From: Verrucomicrobiota bacterium
GTDB taxonomy: Bacteria > Verrucomicrobiota > Verrucomicrobiia > Chthoniobacterales > JAFAMB01
Direction of reading: 5' to 3'
Length of the DNA: 6,641 nt
Assembly: GCA_019236035.1 (NCBI GenBank)
Contig: JAFAJU010000336.1
Span: 1-6,641, forward strand
Every line of letters starts with the position of its first letter. The first letter of the stretch is position 1. The translations under genes were made by a program, and so were the position numbers. Under the pieces are notes generated by a model. It saw nothing but the letters and a program-made list of their open reading frames with translations, was not told the origin of the DNA and ran no database searches. Below, in pieces: positions 1 to 5,013 of the stretch.

Positions 1-96
1 GACCACTTGCTCACTGCCAAATTTTTTTACACCCAGGCGTTTACTAACGCTGTCGCGTCCGTTTTTGACACTACCTTGACCTTTTTTATGAGCCAT
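1..96 (-). CDS. rpmA: 50S ribosomal protein L27, N-terminal part (3' end outside the window)
   Basis: The minus-strand frame from the ATG at 94-96 reads MAHKKGQGSVKNGRDS and continues with a Lys/Arg-rich stretch ending GVKKFGSEQVV at the window edge. This is the conserved N-terminus of bacterial L27. L27 is a large-subunit protein near the peptidyl transferase centre, and its N-terminal tail reaches towards the tRNA acceptor ends. The gene starts directly with MAHKKG, so there is no sign of the cleaved N-terminal extension known in Firmicutes. A GAGG Shine-Dalgarno at 106-109, 9 nt upstream, supports this start. Only 32 residues are present out of the usual 85 or so. It follows rplU by 73 bp on the same strand, the normal bacterial order. 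Confidence 0.96.
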   Translation of the reverse strand, partial: MAHKKGQGSVKNGRDSVSKRLGVKKFGSEQVV

Positions 97-105
97 ACTT
101 CAAAA

Positions 106-109
106 CCTC
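106..109 (-). promoter_or_regulatory. Shine-Dalgarno of rpmA
   Basis: On the minus strand GAGG lies 9 nt before the rpmA ATG. It is one of the few clear ribosome binding sites in this window and fixes the rpmA start. Confidence 0.6.
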
Positions 110-169
110 AAACTGTGAACAAGCTTGACGGGAAGACTTTTGCGTCCAGCTCTTCTATTCGTCGCCTAT

Positions 170-484
170 TCATGAGTTAATCGCTTCGATCTTCACCCGC
201 GTCAGTTGGCGGCGATGACCCACGGTCCGATGGTATCCTTTGCGCCGCTTATACTTGAAAGCGATCACCTTTTTGTCTTTGAACTGTTCAATCACTTCAC
301 CGACCACCTTCACTCCGGCGATGACCGGATCACCAGCCGTGATGTTCGCTCCATCAGCGAGCAATACCACGTCTCCGAACGTGACCTTCTCTCCCTGTTC
401 CGCCGTGAGTTTGTCAACCGCAATGGTCTCCCCGGGGCTCACCCGATACTGTTTACCTCCAGATCGAATAATTGCGTACGCCAT
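170..484 (-). CDS. rplU: 50S ribosomal protein L21
   Basis: This is a 104-residue protein of normal L21 length. It begins MAYAIIRSGGKQYRV, the L21 hallmark (YAIIxxGGKQYxV). It carries the conserved C-terminal basic segment with FKYKRRKGYHRTVGHRRQ and ends with the usual TRVKIEAI-type strand. L21 is a large-subunit protein that binds 23S rRNA. I chose the ATG at 482-484. A TTG two codons upstream (488-490) would add only two residues and would put the family's MAYAI start inside the protein. No strong Shine-Dalgarno precedes either start. The gene is followed after 73 bp by rpmA, so the two are probably co-transcribed. Upstream, 79 bp separate it from the inverted-repeat element at 564..1218, so any promoter lies in or next to that short gap. 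Confidence 0.97.
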   Translation of the reverse strand: MAYAIIRSGGKQYRVSPGETIAVDKLTAEQGEKVTFGDVVLLADGANITAGDPVIAGVKVVGEVIEQFKDKKVIAFKYKRRKGYHRTVGHRRQLTRVKIEAINS

Positions 485-563
485 GGTCAATGTCTAATTA
501 GAAAGGCGCAAAAAATGCCATAGCCAGCCCGGTGTGACAAATTATTTTTATGAGGTTGTGGTG
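485..563 (-). promoter_or_regulatory. rplU-rpmA upstream region, presumed promoter
   Basis: These 79 bp are the only unique sequence between rplU and the palindromic element, so they probably hold the rplU-rpmA promoter. On the minus strand a TTGTCA lies at 534-539, but I cannot pair it with a convincing -10 box. The stretch near rplU is AT-rich (CTAATTAGAC). I see no leader hairpin here like the known L21 leader RNAs. The promoter assignment is inference. Confidence 0.3.
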
Positions 564-619
564 CTAGCCCGCAAAAATCACGCGCTGGGAGAATCGACGA
601 GCTCATTGCGGGCTAGAAA

Positions 620-654
620 GCTCTTAAACAGACGCTGCGCGTCTGTTCAAGAGC
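620..654. repeat. Arm hairpin around CAGACGC/GCGTCTG, left copy
   Basis: This is a 16-bp stem with one mismatch (626 against 648) and a TGC loop. The same 35 bases recur in inverted orientation at 1128-1162 with no change, including the same stem mismatch. Confidence 0.8.
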
Positions 655-705
655 CTGTTTTACAATTAAGGATTCGAAACAACGTGTTTTTTCACTCTTC
701 TCTGC

Positions 706-821
706 AAAAAGCAGCAGAATGGTCCGGCGTAGCCGGAGGCCACCTTCGCTCTACGGGCTACGGCGCGCCCGCAAAGCTGGAAAGGCCGCGCCATCGCGAA
801 GCGACGGCGGGATTCTGCTGC
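706..821 (-). terminator. Intrinsic-terminator-like hairpin with T5 tail (left arm, enlarged)
   Basis: This is the left-arm counterpart read on the minus strand. GCAGCAGAAT (812-821) pairs with ATTCTGCTGC (711-720) and is followed by T5 (706-710). The stem encloses the small TCCGGC/GCCGGA hairpin and the 72-base extra block. It faces the direction of transcripts coming out of the carboxypeptidase cassette, so it may stop them before rplU. The enlarged loop may weaken it. Confidence 0.4.
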
Positions 822-824
822 CTG

Positions 825-872
825 AGCCTGCATCGCTCACAAATCTCTGAAGATTTGTGAGCGATGCAGGCT
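825..872. repeat. 48-bp perfect hairpin, left copy
   Basis: Two perfect 22-bp arms (starting AGCCTGCATCGCTCAC) surround a CTGA loop. The inverted copy at 981-1028 keeps all 22 pairs and has the complementary loop TCAG. Confidence 0.85.
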
Positions 873-980
873 AACCGAGACGAATTCGCCGCTATTCTCA
901 ATTCCTTAAAGCGGTTCTCACAGATGCGAATGGTAGCAACGCACTCCCGCGCCTTACCACGCGCGCATAAGCGCGGACCC

Positions 981-1028
981 AGCCTGCATCGCTCACAAAT
1001 CTTCAGAGATTTGTGAGCGATGCAGGCT
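981..1028. repeat. 48-bp perfect hairpin, right copy
   Basis: Two perfect 22-bp arms surround a TCAG loop. It is the exact inverse of the hairpin at 825-872. The two hairpins border the 108-bp spacer of the element. Confidence 0.85.
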
Positions 1029-1031
1029 CTG

Positions 1032-1076
1032 GCAGCAGAATCCTCCGGCTACGCCGGACCATTCTGCTGCTTTTTT
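1032..1076 (+). terminator. Intrinsic-terminator-like hairpin with T6 tail (right arm)
   Basis: On the plus strand GCAGCAGAAT (1032-1041) pairs with ATTCTGCTGC (1061-1070). Inside, TCCGGC (1044-1049) pairs with GCCGGA (1053-1058) around a TAC loop, with a CC/CC internal loop between the two stems. Six T follow at 1071-1076. The shape is that of a rho-independent terminator. It points out of the element, towards the 3' end of the converging carboxypeptidase gene. No plus-strand gene precedes it, so its role is unclear. Confidence 0.5.
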
Positions 1077-1127
1077 GAAGAGAAGACTTTAAAAACAGGT
1101 TATTTCGAATCCCTAATTGTAAAGCAG

Positions 1128-1162
1128 GCTCTTGAACAGACGCGCAGCGTCTGTTTAAGAGC
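1128..1162. repeat. Arm hairpin around CAGACGC/GCGTCTG, right copy
   Basis: This is the exact reverse complement of the hairpin at 620-654. It has a 16-bp stem with one mismatch and a 3-base loop. Confidence 0.8.
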
Positions 1163-1214
1163 TTTCTAGCCCGCAATGAGCTCGTCGCTTCTTCCAGCGC
1201 GTGATTTTTGCGGG

Positions 1215-2177
1215 CTAGTGTGCCTCGTCTCCTTCGCCTGCGGCGTCTTCCTTTTCGGAAGCCCGGTCGGAGCTGTGCGCAATGGCCACCGGCGAGCACC
1301 CCACCTTGGTCAGCCCGTAGGTTAACAGCGCCTTGCTGTCCTCCCAGATGCCGGGTTTATCGGTATGCAAGACCACCGAAATCACTTCGTGACCTTCCCG
1401 CAACGCCGAACTGACCAGGACTTGTTGTGCAGCACGCGTAAATCCGGTCTTGAGTCCGTTGCATCCGGCAAAATGTCGAAGCAGACGATTATGATTGCGT
1501 AGCTGGTAGACCACGCCTTTCGGCGACTTCCAAGAATAATAAATCGTCGAGACTACCTGGCGAAAGAACGGTTGCTCCATCGCGGCTCGGGCAATAAGCG
1601 CGAGATCGTGCGCCGTGGTGTAATGATCGGGTTCATGCAGGCCATTGGGATTTGCAAAATGGCTGTTGGTGGCGCCCAACTCCGACGCGCGCCGGTTCAT
1701 CTTTTCGGCGAACGCTTCGACTGAACCGGCGTTGTCGCGGGCCAGGGCCATCGCCACATCGTTCGCGCTCTTCAACATTAAACCATACAGGAGCTGGCGG
1801 CGGGTATATTGCTCGCCCGGTTTCAGTTCGAGATTGCTCGGCTCTACTTTGGTATCCGATAGCTCGACGGTGACCAGCTTGTCCAGATCCCCGGCTTCAA
1901 TGACCAACAGTGCCGTCAGGATTTTTGTCGAGCTGGCCGGGTATTGAATTGCGTTCTCGTTCTTTACAAAGAGAAACTCACCCGAGAAGGAATCGATCGC
2001 GGCGGCACTTTGCGCGACGACATTTGGTTCTGATTCCACCACCGGCTTTGCCGGCGTTATTTCCACCTCTTTTGAAGCTGCGCCATTGGCGGGAGCCGCT
2101 ACCAGACACAGCCAAAGGGCAACCAAAGCGGCTGTCGAAAAGGTCAGTTCACGGGTTTTCCATTTATCATCATCCAT
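1215..2177 (-). CDS. D-alanyl-D-alanine carboxypeptidase-like serine peptidase (peptidase S11, PBP5/DacA-like)
   Basis: The protein has 320 residues. A hydrophobic segment at about 13-30 ending in APANGA looks like a signal peptide, so the enzyme probably acts outside the inner membrane. All three S11 signatures are present in order: SSTK (S82 nucleophile, K85), SAN (137-139) and KTG (243-245). The HFANPNGLHEPDHYTTAHDLA region is also typical. The family trims the terminal D-Ala from peptidoglycan stem peptides. It lacks the C-terminal PBP5 beta domain and membrane anchor; after the catalytic core there is only a charged tail of about 20 residues (SSDRASEKEDAAGEGDEAH). The ATG at 2175-2177 has a good Shine-Dalgarno (AAAAGGA, 2186-2192, 8 nt away). 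That start lies inside the amidohydrolase gene, a 34-bp overlap. The TAG stop is formed by the tip of the inverted-repeat element, so the original C-terminus may have been changed. Confidence 0.9.
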   Translation of the reverse strand: MDDDKWKTRELTFSTAALVALWLCLVAAPANGAASKEVEITPAKPVVESEPNVVAQSAAAIDSFSGEFLFVKNENAIQYPASSTKILTALLVIEAGDLDKLVTVELSDTKVEPSNLELKPGEQYTRRQLLYGLMLKSANDVAMALARDNAGSVEAFAEKMNRRASELGATNSHFANPNGLHEPDHYTTAHDLALIARAAMEQPFFRQVVSTIYYSWKSPKGVVYQLRNHNRLLRHFAGCNGLKTGFTRAAQQVLVSSALREGHEVISVVLHTDKPGIWEDSKALLTYGLTKVGCSPVAIAHSSDRASEKEDAAGEGDEAH

Positions 2178-3367
2178 TTGATCGGTCCTTTTGCTTGAAC
2201 GATCGCCTCGTATACATCCTCCGTGGCGCCTGAGAAGGGAATAGCGATAGCGTCCGCGAAATAGCCCGGCGCAATCCTGCCCAAGCTACGCTCGAGCTTG
2301 AGAGCGCGTGCCGGCCGGATAGTGACCATTTCGAGCAGATCTCGCGCGCTTAGCGTTGGATAAACTTTTTTAGCTGTGCGCATCTCGGAGAAGAGGTCTA
2401 GCGAATCGTTGCTCGCCAAACTGTCCGTACCAAGGCAAATATTCAAGCCCCGTTCCATCAGGGCTTCAAGCGGGAAACGCCTGTGGTGCAGGAAATGATG
2501 GCTCTTGGGACAATGGACGATCTGCAGGTTTCGCCATTTTGTTCCTCCGAGTAGTTCAAGATCGCGGTCGTCCAGCTCATTCAAGTGAGCCACGATGCAG
2601 TCCTGGTTGATCAATCCATTTTCAATCAGATGCCGAAGAGGCGAAGTCGATCCACAGTCGGTCATCGGGCGACCCAACTTTCTTAAGAAATCGTAAAGCT
2701 GACCCCGGCCCTCGGCGAACATGTCGTATTCTTCGCGCGACTCAGCCACGTGGGTGGTGATCGGGAGATTCAGCATGCGTGAACATTCCAACGCAATCTC
2801 ATACATTTTTGCAGATGCCGTGTACGGAGCATGGGGGCTTAACCCAAATCCTCCGAGTCGCTCTCCGTGCTCGGAAAAGAACAACCACGACCCGAATGCG
2901 ATCTCTTCGATCCAGGGCCGCGGTCGCACATCGATAAGCTCCAGAAAGGACCAGGTCCTGATCGGGGGAGGGGGGAGCAGTGGTAAGTTTTGGGGAGTCG
3001 CCACAATGTCCAAGACTGCGGTGACGCCGTTTCTGCGGAGTTCCTGGTGTCCCAGCTGCGTCCCGCGCAGGTAGTCATTATCGGTGAGAGATCTTTTCAA
3101 CGCATTAATCCGACCGACCCACTGGGAGAAACTGCGCGCGGATAGAATGGCTCCCCGCATCAGAGAGTAATCCAGATGACAATGTGCGTTAATCAGTCCG
3201 GGCATTACTACGGCGTGACCGAGGTCCACCACAGAATCGGTGTGGTTTCTCAGGATTTCGCGCGCGGCGCCAATGTCCCGAAAGCGTGATCCGTCAACGG
3301 TGAACGCACCGTTGTCAATTGGTGTTCCATCCATCGTGACGAGTGTGCGACAACGATACGCGATCAT
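2144..3367 (-). CDS. ATZ/TRZ-type amidohydrolase, aminofutalosine or SAH/MTA deaminase-like
   Basis: This 407-residue metal-dependent hydrolase belongs to the cytosine deaminase/SsnA-like branch of the amidohydrolase superfamily. Visible signatures are VMPGLINAHCHLD (metal ligands H62 and H64), SPHAPYT (H179), THVAES (ligand H206, catalytic-type E209), VAHLNE (H261), VHCPKSHH (H285) and LGTDSLASND (ligand D315). A C-terminal IAPGYFADAIAI segment is the usual end of the composite beta domain. Family members deaminate adenine-type nucleosides such as S-adenosylhomocysteine, methylthioadenosine or aminodeoxyfutalosine (the MqnX step of futalosine-type menaquinone synthesis). I cannot decide the substrate. 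The ATG at 3365-3367 forms an ATGA overlap with the stop of the Fe-S gene upstream, and its 3' end overlaps the carboxypeptidase start. No Shine-Dalgarno is obvious, so translational coupling is likely. The protein should be cytoplasmic, as no signal peptide is seen. Confidence 0.85.
   Translation of the reverse strand: MIAYRCRTLVTMDGTPIDNGAFTVDGSRFRDIGAAREILRNHTDSVVDLGHAVVMPGLINAHCHLDYSLMRGAILSARSFSQWVGRINALKRSLTDNDYLRGTQLGHQELRRNGVTAVLDIVATPQNLPLLPPPPIRTWSFLELIDVRPRPWIEEIAFGSWLFFSEHGERLGGFGLSPHAPYTASAKMYEIALECSRMLNLPITTHVAESREEYDMFAEGRGQLYDFLRKLGRPMTDCGSTSPLRHLIENGLINQDCIVAHLNELDDRDLELLGGTKWRNLQIVHCPKSHHFLHHRRFPLEALMERGLNICLGTDSLASNDSLDLFSEMRTAKKVYPTLSARDLLEMVTIRPARALKLERSLGRIAPGYFADAIAIPFSGATEDVYEAIVQAKGPIKWMMINGKPVN
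2186..2192 (-). promoter_or_regulatory. Shine-Dalgarno of the carboxypeptidase gene, inside the amidohydrolase gene
   Basis: AAAAGGA on the minus strand ends 8 nt before the ATG at 2175-2177. It is the clearest ribosome binding site of the cassette and fixes a start that overlaps the upstream gene by 34 bp. Confidence 0.65.
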
Positions 3368-3999
3368 CGCGAGGACTTCTTGACCGTGGTTCTCGCTGCC
3401 GCCACCAGCAGGTTGCAGGCCTCGAGACAGAGAAAGGGGAGAGTAGTACGACTTTGACCGGTCTGGTCAACAGTCGGGTCCGATTTCGAAGCCGGTAGGA
3501 AGTCGGGCGGATGGTCCGCCTCGATACCCCACAGGATGGTCCGCAGACACCGGCTGTCTGAGCGACAGGCTTCTTTCACCAGGCTTTGCGCCTGGTCATC
3601 GGTGAGTTTTCCGGTAACGCGGTACATCCCGGTTTGCCGGTTGAGAGTTTGCCGGAGGCAGACAGGCTGAGCCTTTCCTTCGCGGAACGCCAACCAGGTG
3701 GCAACAGCTCCGGGATAAAAGAAATCGAGCGCCGTCTTCAGGTCGTTGATGTTTGGCAATTCCAGGACCCATCCTCTGGGCAAATTCGGCACTCCCTTGA
3801 GCGGTCGGTAGGCTCCGGAGGAATCGTATTTTGCAATCTCTCGGGCATCTTTCGGCGAGCGGTAGATGCGGGCTTGATTCAAAGAATTTCTGTCCGCCCA
3901 ATGGTAGAGCCGGTACCCGGTCGACGATTCCGCGAATCCGAGTTCTCCCAGAGCGTTATAACCGTCCGTGATGAGACGCGCTAATTCATCCTTGATCAT
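3364..3999 (-). CDS. Probable 4Fe-4S protein related to the C-terminal part of DR2241-type chelatases
   Basis: I chose the ATG at 3997-3999 (MIKDELARLITDGYNAL, 211 residues), because it overlaps the TGA of the chelatase gene as ATGA. A TTG five codons upstream is possible but less likely. The N-terminal half is soluble and mixed alpha/beta. The C-terminal half carries C145-x5-C151 and, near the end, C191-x3-C195 in LCLEACNLLVAAAR; C114 is a further cysteine. From recall, this matches the stabilising and 4Fe-4S domains of the CbiX-related protein DR2241 of Deinococcus, where they are fused to the chelatase. Here they form a separate gene next to the chelatase, so the two products probably form a complex. 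The four paired cysteines are the likely cluster ligands. The function in the family is not known to me. The family match is from memory and is moderately sure. Confidence 0.75.
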   Translation of the reverse strand: MIKDELARLITDGYNALGELGFAESSTGYRLYHWADRNSLNQARIYRSPKDAREIAKYDSSGAYRPLKGVPNLPRGWVLELPNINDLKTALDFFYPGAVATWLAFREGKAQPVCLRQTLNRQTGMYRVTGKLTDDQAQSLVKEACRSDSRCLRTILWGIEADHPPDFLPASKSDPTVDQTGQSRTTLPFLCLEACNLLVAAARTTVKKSSR

Positions 4000-4814
4000 G
4001 CGGCTACGTCGCAAAGGTGCCTGCGGTCAAACCGGGCGACGGTGTCGAGAATAACGTCCGCCATCAAAGGCTCTGTGCCGATGGCGCTCGCATAATAAAG
4101 TTCTCGGCCATCCATATTATATGGATTCCGGCGAAAAATCTCCTGCTGGCTGGCCGCCGCGGTGCGGTCGGACTCAATTCCAAGCAGAACGGGAATATCC
4201 TGGTAGCTGTGCAAACCGTCCGCGATGAAGAAGGGGACGACGACGACGTGCCTTTGAGACGTATTTTTGCGCCAATCCGCGATGAAAGGCGGCTCCTCCA
4301 TGTACGCCTCCGTAACTTCGGCGTACAACCGTTTCTCCCTGATGACCCTGACCTGCTGTTGAGCGGCTTCGGCGGACTTTTGGTTTAGGCTTGTGCCGTG
4401 CCCGACGATCAAGAGACTGGTTTTTTCGCGGGGTACATTTGGAGCCGCGTCCTGTGCGCGCCGCAGTAGCAGATCGACCATCCGCGGGTCATTTCCGACC
4501 GGTTCACAATACTTAATTACTTTCCCCGACCGACGAGTGACTGGTCCGGTGAGCTCCAGCTCTCTGGGGATGATCGTTTCTGTGAAGTAACCTTCGCTAA
4601 TAAAGTTAGGCACGATGTAGATATCGTCGCTTTCGACCATACGTAGAACCTCTCGAAGGCTGGGTTCTTCCTTCCAGAACGCGCAATAGACCTCGGCGAA
4701 AAGTTCGCGACGACCAATCTCGTCCGCATGCTGGAAGGTCGGTGCGCTTGAATCCGGGTTCAGCGTTGAGCCATGGCCCACCAGGACAAGGGCGCTCTCC
4801 CATTTTTCGACCAT
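3996..4814 (-). CDS. CbiX-type sirohydrochlorin chelatase-like protein, two tandem domains
   Basis: The 272-residue protein has two related halves. The first has LVLVGHGS (H14) and VPNFISEGYFTE (69-80). The second has LLIVGHGT (H139) and VPFFIADGLHSYQDIP (193-208, H202). CbiX/SirB enzymes insert Co2+ or Fe2+ into sirohydrochlorin and use two histidines, one in GHGS/T and one after the PFF-xxG motif. The second half keeps both. The first half has Y77 or F78 where the second histidine would sit, so the C-terminal half is probably the metal-binding one. The protein is cytoplasmic. It is the first gene of an overlapping cassette, followed by the Fe-S protein (ATGA overlap), the amidohydrolase and the carboxypeptidase. 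No cobalamin or siroheme gene is visible nearby, so the metal and tetrapyrrole are open. The start has only a weak, very close AGGGG. Confidence 0.87.
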   Translation of the reverse strand: MVEKWESALVLVGHGSTLNPDSSAPTFQHADEIGRRELFAEVYCAFWKEEPSLREVLRMVESDDIYIVPNFISEGYFTETIIPRELELTGPVTRRSGKVIKYCEPVGNDPRMVDLLLRRAQDAAPNVPREKTSLLIVGHGTSLNQKSAEAAQQQVRVIREKRLYAEVTEAYMEEPPFIADWRKNTSQRHVVVVPFFIADGLHSYQDIPVLLGIESDRTAAASQQEIFRRNPYNMDGRELYYASAIGTEPLMADVILDTVARFDRRHLCDVAA

Positions 4815-4909
4815 GCCCCTAAGTTGGACGCCCCGGCGAAGTTCCTCAAATGGAATTCGTTCGGTCTCGTGCCTGCGTACGGTGTTTTCTGCGGGTTAGC
4901 GCGAGGATA

Positions 4910-5005
4910 GGGGCGCTAGCAAAGTAGCATAGGCTTCCAGCCTGTATTTGAGAATCGCCGCCGCGCCCGACAGGCAGGATGCCTATGCTACTTTGCTGGC
5001 GCCCC
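4910..5005. repeat. Intergenic palindromic repeat with 36-bp arms
   Basis: The left arm (4910-4945) and right arm (4970-5005) are reverse complements with 3 mismatches in 36 positions, around a 24-bp GC-rich loop. The core is GCAAAGTAGCATAGGC. Weaker similarity continues outwards (AGGATAGGGG at the left against a reverse-complemented AGGATCAGGGGG at the right). It starts 8 bp past the stop of the 126-residue gene and ends about 95 bp before the chelatase gene. It could act as a transcript end or RNA-stabilising hairpin for the gene on its right. I recall similar palindromes scattered in Verrucomicrobia genomes, but I cannot confirm this here. It shares no clear sequence with the element at 564..1218. 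Confidence 0.85.
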
Positions 5006-5013
5006 CCCTGATC

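Larger units (their letters stand above)
564..872 (+). repeat. Left arm of the composite inverted repeat (long form)
   Basis: The order is: tip stem 564-574 with 606-616; hairpin 620-654; linker with an A5 tract at 706-710; hairpin stem 711-720 with 812-821; spacer-side hairpin 825-872. The third hairpin is split by 72 extra bases at 740-811, so its two stem halves lie about 90 bases apart but still match perfectly. The extra block can fold within itself (744-749 with 796-801, and 762-767 with 787-792). Confidence 0.88.
564..1218. repeat. Composite inverted-repeat element built from hairpins (possible MITE- or REP-like element)
   Basis: The left arm (564..872) and right arm (981..1218) are reverse complements around a 108-bp spacer (873..980). 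Aligned by eye over 237 positions they differ by 11 substitutions, one 1-nt indel in an A tract, and one 72-nt block (740..811) present only on the left. Both tips end in CTAG followed by CCCGCAAAAATCACGCGCTGG. Each arm contains the same ordered hairpins: a tip stem, a 35-nt hairpin around CAGACGC/GCGTCTG, a GCAGCAGAAT/ATTCTGCTGC hairpin next to an A/T tract, and a 48-nt hairpin next to the spacer. No transposase gene is present, so if the element is mobile it is non-autonomous. CTAG at both ends could be a target duplication or part of the element. It lies between rplU and the carboxypeptidase gene and overlaps that gene's stop codon. The repeat is directly visible. Mobility is inference. Confidence 0.9.
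981..1218 (-). repeat. Right arm of the composite inverted repeat (short form)
   Basis: This is the reverse complement of the left arm without the 72-base block. The order is: hairpin 981-1028; hairpin 1032-1070 followed by T6 on the plus strand; linker; hairpin 1128-1162; tip stem 1166-1176 with 1208-1218. The last bases of the tip (1215-1217) are the stop codon of the carboxypeptidase gene, which enters from the right. Confidence 0.88.

Noticed and set aside
206..523. Plus-strand open frames opposite rplU
   Set aside because: These are antisense shadows of L21, whose identity is certain, with no family features.
534..860. Plus-strand open frame of 108 codons across the left arm
   Set aside because: It lies almost wholly inside the inverted repeat. 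The same peptide segments (RKNHAL, SLRARKLLNRRCASVQEP) recur in the right arm on the other strand, so it is a reading of the repeat rather than a gene.
564..1218. CRISPR array or tRNA/ncRNA gene cluster
   Set aside because: The repeats are inverted and nested, not evenly spaced direct repeats with unique spacers, and no cloverleaf with tRNA T-loop sequence is present.
1003..1299. Minus-strand open frame of 98 codons across the right arm
   Set aside because: This is the mirror of the left-arm frame. It overlaps the end of the well-supported carboxypeptidase gene in another frame and begins with a low-complexity arginine run.
4000..4014. TTG start for the Fe-S gene at 4012-4014
   Set aside because: It adds only five residues (MRRSR). 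The ATG at 3997-3999 gives the ATGA junction that is repeated at the next gene boundary.
4017..4388. Plus-strand open frame of 123 codons opposite the chelatase gene
   Set aside because: It is antisense to a protein with clear CbiX motifs and has no recognisable features of its own.
4886..4899. Similarity of TGCGGGTTAGC to the element tip TGCGGGCTAG
   Set aside because: It is only about 10 bases with one mismatch, which is too short to claim a third copy of the element.
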